From the NCBI RefSeq assembly GCF_037911135.1, contig NZ_JBBLYU010000001.1, forward strand, positions 806,001 through 870,000: DNA of 64,000 nt. The letters run 5' to 3'. The position numbers and the translations under genes are program-made. The DNA is from Phaeobacter sp. A36a-5a. GTDB lineage: Bacteria > Pseudomonadota > Alphaproteobacteria > Rhodobacterales > Rhodobacteraceae. Positions 38,981 through 46,624 of this stretch are shown piece by piece. The notes below the pieces were generated by a model that made no database searches, was not told the origin of the DNA, and worked only from the letters and a program-made list of their open reading frames with translations. Position 1 is the first letter of the stretch. Each line of letters opens with the position of its first letter.

Positions 38981-39007
38981 GCTGGAGTGTACTCCAACCG
39001 CTAGGGT
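38977..39007 (+). promoter_or_regulatory. MerR-type promoter with 19-base spacer and dyad
   Basis: A -35-like TTGAGC (38977-38982) and a -10-like TAGGGT (39002-39007) are 19 bases apart, the long spacing typical of MerR-activated promoters. Inside the spacer is a dyad, TGGAGT-GT-ACTCCA (38983-38996). It lies 44 bases before the merR-like gene at 39051 and would serve it and the next gene. Confidence 0.7.
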
Positions 39008-39050
39008 GTCCCGACTCACCCATGAGGGGTGGGCAGCAAGAGAGATGTGC

Positions 39051-39419
39051 ATGAAGATTTCAGAGGTGGCGATGGCCACGGGGCTGAGCGTGGATACCCT
39101 GCGCTTTTACGAGAAGATCGGGTTGATTGATCCGCCGGCGCGGGATGCCGCCGGGCGGCGGGTCTATGATCGCGAAATCCTGGGCTGGATCCGCTTTCTG
39201 GGGCAGCTGAACGCCACCGGAATGAAACAGGCGGATCGGGTCCGCTATGCCCGGTTGCGGGCGCGGGGGCGCGAAACCCTGGCCGAACGCCGCGCAATGC
39301 TGGAGGCCCACCGCGAGGTGATCCGCCAGCAGCTGGAGAAGCTTCATGACACGCTTGCCCTGATGGATCGCAAGGTTGCGATCTACCACGAGCTGGAGAA
39401 GGAAAGCGCAGATGTCTGA
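39051..39419 (+). CDS. MerR-family transcriptional regulator
   Basis: A 122-residue regulator. A winged helix-turn-helix at the N-terminus ([20 protein letters not shown], then EKIGLIDPP) is followed by a coiled-coil ([20 protein letters not shown]). There are no Cys clusters, so metal sensing as in MerR/CueR is unlikely. The start ATG 39051 is preferred; an ATG at 39045 is two codons upstream. It overlaps the CMD gene by eight bases. Autoregulation from the promoter just upstream is the simplest reading. Confidence 0.93.
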   Translation: MKISEVAMATGLSVDTLRFYEKIGLIDPPARDAAGRRVYDREILGWIRFLGQLNATGMKQADRVRYARLRARGRETLAERRAMLEAHREVIRQQLEKLHDTLALMDRKVAIYHELEKESADV

Positions 39420-39783
39420 CGCAGTGACCAAGGGCCGTAATCTGTTGGCCGAATTGAACCCGGAGTTGGAGAATATCCTGGCAGAGCGCTATGACGCCCA
39501 TCTGCCCGGAATGTCGGAGAGCCTGGTGGAATGGGCCTATGGGCGCCACTACGCACGCGCGGGGCTGGACCTGCGGACACGGCAGCTCTGTACGGTTGCG
39601 GCGTTGACTGCGCTTGGCGGTCAGACCGCGCCGCAGCTCAAGGTGAATATCGCCAACACCCTCGCCGCAGGGGCAAGTGAAGCCGAGATTCTGGAGGTCA
39701 TCTGGCAGATGGCGGTCTATGGCGGCATGCCTGCGGCCATCAATGGTTTGAATGCGGCGATTGAGGTGTTCGAGGCGGCATAA
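39412..39783 (+). CDS. Carboxymuconolactone decarboxylase-family protein
   Basis: A 123-residue all-helical protein of the CMD/AhpD family: [20 protein letters not shown], then [41 protein letters not shown] single Cys is present, but the conserved His of gamma-CMD (QL..H) is Asn (QLKVNI). A redox (CxxC) role as in AhpD is excluded. Start ATG 39412 with AAGGAA upstream overlaps the merR gene, so the two are co-translated and the target of the regulator is likely this protein. Confidence 0.9.
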   Translation: MSDAVTKGRNLLAELNPELENILAERYDAHLPGMSESLVEWAYGRHYARAGLDLRTRQLCTVAALTALGGQTAPQLKVNIANTLAAGASEAEILEVIWQMAVYGGMPAAINGLNAAIEVFEAA

Positions 39784-39861
39784 TGTCGGCAAGAGCTGAG
39801 GGCTGCCCCATAATTGTATACGGTTGTATCCAGTTAAGGTATTGAAAAAACGTAATTCTTT

Positions 39862-39889
39862 ACAGGTTGCTCCACCTCGGCTAACCTGT
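39862..39889 (+). other. Leader hairpin before DUF3422 gene
   Basis: ACAGGTT and AACCTGT are perfect 7-base arms with a 14-base loop, ending 25 bases before the ATG. Upstream, TTGTATAC and TTGTATCC (39814-39831) repeat with a ten-base period. Confidence 0.35.
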
Positions 39890-39914
39890 GGTCTGCTGCT
39901 CAGGGAGACCATAG

Positions 39915-41195
39915 ATGCCGCCGATCCAAGACCACCCGCTGCGCTACCAGCTGGCCAATGAGCTGCACGCCCGCCCGTTCCCGACGATGAGCAACCCCTC
40001 GACGGTGATCTACCTGGCGATCAAGCAGCCGCAGGAGGCCGTGCATCGGGACCGCAGCCGGGACCTTGCGCATCTGGTCGATCTCTTGGACCGTCACGGT
40101 GTCGCCCACCCGACGCCGGGGGCGACCCATCATTCGGTGCAGCTGGGCCGCCATACGCTCAAATGGGAACAGCATACTGAATTTGTGTCCTACACCCTGT
40201 ATTTCGACGGTATCAGCGCCCGCCCGTATGATCCTGCGGATTTTGATGTCTTCCCGTCGGACTGGCTGGCGGAGGCTCCGGGTCAGCGCATCACTTCGAT
40301 CATGCTGCGGGTCTTGCCTCGTGGCGAAACCTCTGACGTTCGGGCGGCTCTGACCGATTGGTTTGTGCCGGAAAGCCTCGCCGTGGCCCGAGTGCTGGAC
40401 GACAGCTGCGTGGTGGCGGGGGATTTCCGCATTGATCCGGCTGGGCATATGCGGTTTGCGGTTTTCCCGAACCGGGAAACCGGCGCCCAGCGGATCGGCC
40501 GGGTGGTGCAGCGCCTTTGCGAGATTGAGACCTATCGGGCGATGTCGATGCTCGGGTTTTCGCGGGCGCGCGGGCTGAGTCCGACGATTGGCGCGCTCGA
40601 CACCCATTTGAGCGAGATGATGGCCGAGATGACCGGGGATCGCATGCCGGCGGAACAGACCCTTGCGCAGCTGCTCACGGTCTCGGCTGAGCTGGAGGCG
40701 ATGGCGGCGCAGGCGGCGTTCCGCTTTGGTGCGACGGGGGCCTATGATGCGCTGGTCAACCAACGGATCGCCCTGCTGCGCGAGACCCGGTTTGAAGGGT
40801 ATCAGACCTTTGCCGAGTTCATGCTGCGCCGATTTGAACCGGCGATGCGCACGGTGAAGTCAACCGAAGGGCGGCTCGCTACGCTGGCAGACCGGGCGCG
40901 TCGCGCCGGGGAGCTGCTGCGAACCCGTGTCGATGTGGAACGCAGTGCCCAGAACCAGGCCCTTCTGGAAAGCATGGACCGCCGCGCCGATATGGCGCTG
41001 CGGCTGCAACATACGGTGGAAGGGCTGTCAGTGGTGGCGATCAGCTATTACGCTGTGTCGCTGGCGTCTTATGCGCTCTATCCCCTCGCGGCGGTGCTGG
41101 ACCTCAGCAAGGGGATGATGACGGCAGCACTTACTCTGCCGGTTGTGCTGCTGGTCTGGCTCGCGGTGCGGCAGATCCGGAAGCGGCTGCATTGA
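39915..41195 (+). CDS. DUF3422 family membrane-anchored protein
   Basis: A 426-residue protein of the DUF3422 family. It begins with the family hallmark DHPLRYQLANELHARPFPTM, continues as a soluble domain (WEQHTEFVSYTLYFDG), and ends with a coiled stretch plus two membrane spans (about residues 377-398 and 402-420: VVAISYYAVSLASYALYPLA and TAALTLPVVLLVWLAV). The function is not known. GGGAGA precedes the ATG. Its 3' end runs 65 bases into the convergent YeeE gene. Confidence 0.92.
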   Translation: MPPIQDHPLRYQLANELHARPFPTMSNPSTVIYLAIKQPQEAVHRDRSRDLAHLVDLLDRHGVAHPTPGATHHSVQLGRHTLKWEQHTEFVSYTLYFDGISARPYDPADFDVFPSDWLAEAPGQRITSIMLRVLPRGETSDVRAALTDWFVPESLAVARVLDDSCVVAGDFRIDPAGHMRFAVFPNRETGAQRIGRVVQRLCEIETYRAMSMLGFSRARGLSPTIGALDTHLSEMMAEMTGDRMPAEQTLAQLLTVSAELEAMAAQAAFRFGATGAYDALVNQRIALLRETRFEGYQTFAEFMLRRFEPAMRTVKSTEGRLATLADRARRAGELLRTRVDVERSAQNQALLESMDRRADMALRLQHTVEGLSVVAISYYAVSLASYALYPLAAVLDLSKGMMTAALTLPVVLLVWLAVRQIRKRLH

Positions 41196-42204
41196 GCAGG
41201 GCGTCTGCCGCCAAACCGCCTGCGCCAATCGACAGCAGTGCCAGAACAGCCGCTAGGCTGAGGGTTGGGATACCGGCGAGACCGGCCCCGACTGTGCAGC
41301 CGCCAGCCAGTACACCGCCAATCCCCATCAGCACCGCGCCAGTGAGGTAGCGGCCGGTCTGTCGCGGGCTTTCAAAGCTCTGCCACTGGAAGCGACCGCT
41401 CAGCAGGGCGGCGACCAGCGCGCCAATCAGCACGCCGCCCACCAGCCCGGTCCCGAAGCCCGCAGCCACGGCGCTGGACGCCAGCGTGTAGAATAGTGTT
41501 TCCGCCGAAGGCGCGGTGAAGGAGAGGCTCTCCATGGCGATGGGGTCAAATTCATCATACAGCACATAGCCAGTGCCGACCCAGGCCAGCGGCACCAGCG
41601 CGCCGATGGCGGCCCCCCCGGCCAGCATCAGCGGATGATTGCCCGAGCGCAGAGCGATGACAAGAGCGGCCGCAACGATCGGCCCGGCGCCCGTCAGCGC
41701 GCCGCCGGGCAGTGCGGTGAGAGAGGCGAAATCCCCAATCGGCACCGTGACGCCGCCGATCCAGCTGCGCAGCGGTGCAAGCACGCCTTTGAGCGTGGCG
41801 TGGGCGACAATTGCAAAGGTCACGATCACAACCAGCGCCCGCAGGTTGCCGCTGCCGGTCAGAACCATCAGGCGCGAGACGCAGCCACGGGTCAGCACCA
41901 TGCCGGCCCCAAACATAAGGCCGCCCAGTACCACCGCAGCAATTGGCAGATCCGCGACCATCAGGCGGTGCTCGGCAAAGCTGATCCAGCCCTGCGCCAC
42001 GGCGGCCTGCGTGCCGAGAACAGCAACGGCCAGCGCCATTGTCCAGACGCCTGCGGCCTGACGGCGATCAGCGCCGACAATAGCGCGGCGGAAACAGAAG
42101 CGGGTCAATTGCGCCAGCCCGCCGAACAGGACACCGACAGCGAGTGCAAACAGAACCGAAACGGCCCGCGCGGTGGTGTCTTCAAAGCCAAGTGTCTCGA
42201 ACAT
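41131..42204 (-). CDS. YeeE/YedE-family inner-membrane transporter
   Basis: A 357-residue polytopic protein (about nine spans) of the YeeE/YedE (TsuA-like) family, whose characterised members take up thiosulfate. The family Cys motifs are visible: GLAQLTRFCFRRAI near the N-terminus, VLTRGCVSRLMVL in the middle and LAGGCTVGAGLAGI near the end. The three Cys sites match the relay used for thiosulfate in structural work. GGAGG precedes ATG 42204, so the frame to 42396 is rejected. Overlaps DUF3422 at the 3' ends. Confidence 0.9.
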   Translation of the reverse strand: MFETLGFEDTTARAVSVLFALAVGVLFGGLAQLTRFCFRRAIVGADRRQAAGVWTMALAVAVLGTQAAVAQGWISFAEHRLMVADLPIAAVVLGGLMFGAGMVLTRGCVSRLMVLTGSGNLRALVVIVTFAIVAHATLKGVLAPLRSWIGGVTVPIGDFASLTALPGGALTGAGPIVAAALVIALRSGNHPLMLAGGAAIGALVPLAWVGTGYVLYDEFDPIAMESLSFTAPSAETLFYTLASSAVAAGFGTGLVGGVLIGALVAALLSGRFQWQSFESPRQTGRYLTGAVLMGIGGVLAGGCTVGAGLAGIPTLSLAAVLALLSIGAGGLAADALLNAAASGSAAPRARPAAQPAE

Positions 42205-42379
42205 ATGCGGCCTCCATTGCTGCGAGCGGATTCGTCGCGTTTGGAATATTTTCCCGAAATGGCCGGTTTCTCTGATCTGAGCAACCCTATGGCACCAAGC
42301 TGGCGCGGCATCCGGCAGAATGATGTTCTCTGCTAGGTGTCCTTCGCAGGCTATGTGTCCCAGCCCTGCCGCTGCGGGC

Positions 42380-42414
42380 AAAAACAAACCGGCCACCCGG
42401 GAGAAGTGGCCGGT
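42380..42414 (-). terminator. Terminator after the dppC-like gene
   Basis: On the minus strand CCGGCCAC and GTGGCCGG pair around nine bases, then TTTGTTTTT follows. It is about 55 bases past the stop of the permease gene. Confidence 0.85.
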
Positions 42415-42469
42415 TGATATGTTTTTATTTGAATGTGTTGAGCTGTTCTGCCCTCACATCTCTGGGTGG

Positions 42470-43441
42470 TCAGCGCCCGCGGATCCGTGGGTCCAAGGCG
42501 TCGCGCAGACCGTCGCCGAGGTAGTTCACGCTCAGCACGGTGAGAGAGATCGCCATACCGGGCCAGAACACCCGCTCCGGGTATTGCTGGAGATAGTCCG
42601 TCGCATCATAGAGCAGACGCCCCCATGTCGGGAAATCAGGCGGGAAGCCCAGGCCGAGGAAGGACAGGGCGGATTCGGTGATGATCGCGGTTGCAATCCC
42701 CAGCGTGGCCGAAACCATGATCGGTGACAGCACGTTGGGCAGGATGTGCCGCGAAATCAGCTTGCTGTTGGTGGTGCCGATGGAGCGGGCCGCAAGAACG
42801 AATTCCCGTTCCTTGATCGCCAGCACATCGCCACGCACGATCCGCGCGGTGGGCATCCAGCTGGTGATGCCGATCGAGGCCACGATCAGGATAAAGATCC
42901 CCTGTTCCGGGCCGAAGGCGGCATTCAGCGGCTCGCGGAACAACAGCATCATCACCAGCAGCAGCGGCAACAGCGGCAGCGCCAGGAACAGATCGGTCAG
43001 GCGCATCAGCGGTCCGTCGAGACGTTTGAAGAACCCTGCGAGAACGCCAACCAATGAGCCGAGGAACAGCGCCAGAAGCATCGCGGTCAGGCCAACGGAG
43101 ACCGAGGTCGCGCCGCCTGCCATCATCCGGGCCAGCATGTCACGCCCCAGCTGATCCGTGCCAAAAGGATGCGCCCAGCTTGGGCTCTGATTGCGGGCAC
43201 GGATATCAATGCGGGTGGCATCAATGTCCCAGAAAAACGGGCCGAGATAGACGGCCAGTATGATCAGCAGGAACAATGCCCCGCCAAGCATGGCGCCCTT
43301 GTGTGACTTGAACTGATCCCACACATCCAGCCACTGGCTGCGGGGTGGTTGGTCCAGTTCTTCGATCACGCCCGCCGCAGGCAGCGCGGTCGAGGCGGGC
43401 ACAATCCCTTCGTCGGGCACCAGACGGTCCTTATCAGTCAT
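42470..43441 (-). CDS. Oligopeptide/dipeptide ABC transporter permease (DppC-like)
   Basis: A 323-residue permease. It has the OppC N-terminal segment (SHKGAMLGGALFLLIILAVY), six spans and the EAA loop (EFVLAARSIGTTNSKLISRH, ILPNVLSPIM). SFLGLGFPPDFPTWGRLL is the typical DppC/OppC tail. Its start overlaps the stop of the dppB-like gene by eight bases, so they form one unit. It is the last gene of the minus-strand transport operon. Confidence 0.95.
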   Translation of the reverse strand: MTDKDRLVPDEGIVPASTALPAAGVIEELDQPPRSQWLDVWDQFKSHKGAMLGGALFLLIILAVYLGPFFWDIDATRIDIRARNQSPSWAHPFGTDQLGRDMLARMMAGGATSVSVGLTAMLLALFLGSLVGVLAGFFKRLDGPLMRLTDLFLALPLLPLLLVMMLLFREPLNAAFGPEQGIFILIVASIGITSWMPTARIVRGDVLAIKEREFVLAARSIGTTNSKLISRHILPNVLSPIMVSATLGIATAIITESALSFLGLGFPPDFPTWGRLLYDATDYLQQYPERVFWPGMAISLTVLSVNYLGDGLRDALDPRIRGR

Positions 43442-44441
43442 AGCGGATCCTCGGGTCTAGAATGCCATAGAGCACGTCGGCAATCAGGTTGAACAGCACG
43501 ATCAGCACGGCAAAGATGAAGGTCAGCGTCTGCACCATCGGCAGGTCGTTGGCCTCGATCGCGCCGATCAGCAGCTGGCCGATGCCGTTCACCTTGAACA
43601 CCTGTTCGGTGATGATGGCGCCACCGAAGATCGACGGAATCCCCAGCGCGATCACGGTCACGACCGGGATCATCGAGTTGCGCAGAACATGGACCATGAC
43701 GACCACATATTCGCTGAGGCCCTTGGCGCGGGCGGTGCGGACGTAATCCTGATTGAGGTTGTCCAGCATCGAGGCCCGCATGAACCGGCTCAGCTGTGCG
43801 GTGATTTGCAGCGCCAGCACCATGACCGGCATGATCATCTGTTGCAGCTGCTTTACAAAAGACTCCCAACTGTTCACGATATGAGTGGTGTCGTAGATCG
43901 ATGGGAACCAGCCCAGCTGGACCGAGAAGATCACAATCACCAGTACGCCGGAGAAGAAGGGCGGCACCGAGAAACCCACCATCGACACAAATGTGCCGAC
44001 CTGATCGAACCAGCTATACTGGCGATAGGCCGAATAGATGCCGATGGGCAGGGCGATGGCGATGGCGACCAGATAGGCGGTGCCCACGACCCACAGGGTC
44101 TGGGGAATACGCTGCACGACGATATCCATCACCGGCGAGCGGGTCTGCCAGGAGATCACCCGCAGGTCACCTGCGGAGAAGCTGGTGCCAAAATAATAAT
44201 CGATCAGAACCTGAGGTTCGATCCAGAAGAACTGCACGATCCATTTCCAGAATCGGATATGCGCGGGTTGGCCAAGGCCAAGCGCTTCGCGCATCTTTTC
44301 TTTGACTTCGGGGGGGACGGTCAGAGGGACCTGAGCCATCGGGTCACCGGGCGCAAGTTCAAGCAGCAGGAAGATCACCAGGCTGATGAACAGAAGCGTC
44401 GGTACCGACAGGACAAGGCGTCTGATTGTAAAGGTCAGCAT
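43434..44441 (-). CDS. Oligopeptide/dipeptide ABC transporter permease (DppB-like)
   Basis: A 335-residue permease with the DppB fold: IRRLVLSVPTLLFISLVIF at the start, the QTLWVVGTAYLVAIAIALP span and the EAA loop (DYVRTARAKGLSEYVVVMVH, VLRNSMIPVVTV). Six spans are visible. A GGCG-rich leader without clear Shine-Dalgarno precedes the ATG; AAAGGCG at about 12 bases may serve. It lies 150 bases behind the binding-protein gene with a hairpin between. Confidence 0.95.
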   Translation of the reverse strand: MLTFTIRRLVLSVPTLLFISLVIFLLLELAPGDPMAQVPLTVPPEVKEKMREALGLGQPAHIRFWKWIVQFFWIEPQVLIDYYFGTSFSAGDLRVISWQTRSPVMDIVVQRIPQTLWVVGTAYLVAIAIALPIGIYSAYRQYSWFDQVGTFVSMVGFSVPPFFSGVLVIVIFSVQLGWFPSIYDTTHIVNSWESFVKQLQQMIMPVMVLALQITAQLSRFMRASMLDNLNQDYVRTARAKGLSEYVVVMVHVLRNSMIPVVTVIALGIPSIFGGAIITEQVFKVNGIGQLLIGAIEANDLPMVQTLTFIFAVLIVLFNLIADVLYGILDPRIRYD

Positions 44442-44547
44442 CCAGTAGGCGCCTTTGCAATTGGAAGAATGGGGTGGAACTGGGCGGTCTTTTGCCTGAG
44501 ATCCATTTCTGGCCGACGCAATGACGTCATTCGGACGTGAATGGCAA

Positions 44548-44575
44548 GAGGCCCCAGCGCGTTAACCGGGGCCTC
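44548..44575 (-). terminator. Intercistronic hairpin between binding protein and permeases
   Basis: GAGGCCCC and GGGGCCTC pair around 12 bases about 20 bases beyond the stop of the binding protein gene. The T run is weak, so partial termination or 3'-end protection is likely, as is common for ABC binding-protein genes. Confidence 0.6.
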
Positions 44576-44594
44576 TGCAGGCGTTTGACGCTGC

Positions 44595-46295
44595 TTACTC
44601 GGTGCGGTGCCAGTCAGCGGCGTTCCACAGTTCGCTGTCCCAGACGTTCAGATCCACACCGCCAAGGGTGTTGGAGCGCGCGGAGAGGCGACCACGGTGC
44701 ACCAGCGGAATCATGCCACCTTTTTCGACAATGATGTCGTTCAGGCGCTTGGCGATTTCCGCGCGGGCTTCCAGACCTGCGGTCTGCGCCAGCTCTGCGT
44801 GCAGCTTGTCGAACTCTTCGTCACAGAAGCGGGAGATGTTCTCGCCCTGCCACTGGGTCTCGGGACGCGGTGCCTTGTCGCACAGACCGTTGCCCAGGTA
44901 GGACTGCGGATCGGTGCCATTGAAGGTGTTGGCGTACATTTCGACGTCAGCATAGAACTTCTGGAAGGTGTCGGGGGAACCCGGATCACCACCGAAGAAG
45001 ACGGATGCGTTGATGTTGCGCAGCTCGGTTTCGATGCCGATTTCGCTCCACCACTGTTTGATCAGCGCCTGGAAGTCCTGACGCACAGCGTTGGTCGAGG
45101 TCTGATACAGGATCTTCATCGGCTTGCCATCGGGGGTTTCCCGTACGCCGTCGCCGTTGGTGTCCTTGTAGCCTGCTTCGTCCAGCATGGCGTTTGCGCC
45201 TGCGATGTCCTGAGTGTCACAGGTCATCGAGTCGGAGTTGAAGGCCGCAGGTGCCGGTACCCAGTTACAGGTGACCTTACCAGCCTTGCCATAGCCGATT
45301 TCCACCAGCAGCGGGCGGTCGATGGCCATCGACATTGCTTTGTAGACCGCAGGATCGCTGAGGAACGGATGCGGGCGGATCACCGAACGCTCATCCGGGC
45401 CAAGTGCCGGATCGGGGTTGGTGTTGTTCAGCATGATGCGTTCGACCAGCGGGCCGAAGCCAGCAACTGGCACGCCTTTGCCGCCGGCTTCCATCTGGGC
45501 GACCACTTCGGGCGCCAGCTGAAGGTTCCAGGCGTAGTCGAATTCACCGGTTTCCATCACCGCACGGCCCGCAGCAGTAGCGTCGCCGCCCCCTTTGAAC
45601 AGGAGCTTGGCAAAGGCCGGCTTGGCCGGGTCGCGGTAGTTGTTGTTGGCCGACATGGTGATCACGTCGTTGGGCTTGAACTCATCCACGACAAACGGGC
45701 CGGTGCCGATCGGGGCAAAGTTCGCTTCAGTACACTCAGGTGCCTTGGCGCCCAGGCATTCGGCAAATTGTGCCGCCTGAATGATCGGGCTTTCGCCGCC
45801 GACAAACGGGCCATAGGGGAAGGGGGTCGGCTTGTCGAAGGTGACCTTGACGGTCAGATCGTCAACGGCCTCGACATTGGTGACACCTTCGAATTTGGTC
45901 ACCTGCGCGCAGCCGCCCTCGGGGTGCATGCAGTATTCGGCGGTGAATTTCACGTCATTCGCGGTGAGGGGCGTGCCGTCGGACCACAGGATGCCGGGTT
46001 TGATTTTCCAGGTGATCGAGGTGAGGTCTTCGCTCACGCCGCCATTGTCGACGGTGGGAATGTCCTCAACCAGGTAGGGAACCATCTCACCTTGCGGGTC
46101 GTAGCGGGCCAGCGGCTCGATCACGAGGGAGGCGGATTCCACATCCTTGGTGCCACCCGAAAGGAAGGGGTTCAGGATCGAGGGCGCTTGCCAATAAATA
46201 ATGTTAACCTGGCCGTCGGATCCCCGTTCGGCAAAGGCTGCGGGAGCAAGCGCGGCTGACGCAATTGCACCCAGCAAAAGGGTCTTGATTTTCAT
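44595..46295 (-). CDS. Peptide ABC transporter substrate-binding protein
   Basis: A 566-residue periplasmic binding protein of the family 5 (DppA/OppA) type. A signal peptide (MKIKTLLLGAIASAALAPAAF) leads it. The fold marks are IIYWQAPSILNPFLSGGTKD, LAEDITWKIKPGILWSDGTP-like ...KIKPGILWSDGTPLTANDV and the long C-terminal lobe to WHRTE. The substrate cannot be named; the neighbours suggest acylated or amide-linked amino acids or small peptides. AAGGAG precedes the ATG. The divergent region to the ATPase gene is 329 bases. Confidence 0.95.
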   Translation of the reverse strand: MKIKTLLLGAIASAALAPAAFAERGSDGQVNIIYWQAPSILNPFLSGGTKDVESASLVIEPLARYDPQGEMVPYLVEDIPTVDNGGVSEDLTSITWKIKPGILWSDGTPLTANDVKFTAEYCMHPEGGCAQVTKFEGVTNVEAVDDLTVKVTFDKPTPFPYGPFVGGESPIIQAAQFAECLGAKAPECTEANFAPIGTGPFVVDEFKPNDVITMSANNNYRDPAKPAFAKLLFKGGGDATAAGRAVMETGEFDYAWNLQLAPEVVAQMEAGGKGVPVAGFGPLVERIMLNNTNPDPALGPDERSVIRPHPFLSDPAVYKAMSMAIDRPLLVEIGYGKAGKVTCNWVPAPAAFNSDSMTCDTQDIAGANAMLDEAGYKDTNGDGVRETPDGKPMKILYQTSTNAVRQDFQALIKQWWSEIGIETELRNINASVFFGGDPGSPDTFQKFYADVEMYANTFNGTDPQSYLGNGLCDKAPRPETQWQGENISRFCDEEFDKLHAELAQTAGLEARAEIAKRLNDIIVEKGGMIPLVHRGRLSARSNTLGGVDLNVWDSELWNAADWHRTE

Positions 46296-46624
46296 AATTC
46301 ACTCCTTGTCGGACACGTATGTGCCTTCTTTATGACCGGGGCTTTGGCGCCCCGGAGATTTGCCACATCACTGCGGTCTGTGCGTTTGAGCACGCGCTAT
46401 CTGCCGGGCGTTGGCTGCGATCACGTTACCGCGATCATGGCTTGCAACCGGAGGCAGGCGTGGCTGCACTGAAGGTATCGAATACAGACTCCTGCCAAAT
46501 TGCAAGACTTCCGTCGGAGAAAAAATCGCGCAGGGTTAGGAGGTGGGTTTGACGGGGTCAACGCAGGTGCGTACACATTTCTGTTAACGCCATCGAAAAA
46601 GAAGAACACGAAGGGGACGTCACG
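46296..46624. other. Divergent control region of the peptide transporter
   Basis: A 329-base gap must hold promoters for both the binding-protein operon (minus) and the ATPase operon (plus). It holds a small inverted repeat GTAT-CGA-ATAC (46475-46485) and further AT-richer sequence towards 46600. No gene or transposon remnant is seen. No regulator gene is adjacent. Confidence 0.5.

Noticed and set aside
42380-42414. Hairpin as a transposon end or attachment site
   Set aside because: T run and position after a stop codon make it a plain terminator; no recombinase is near.
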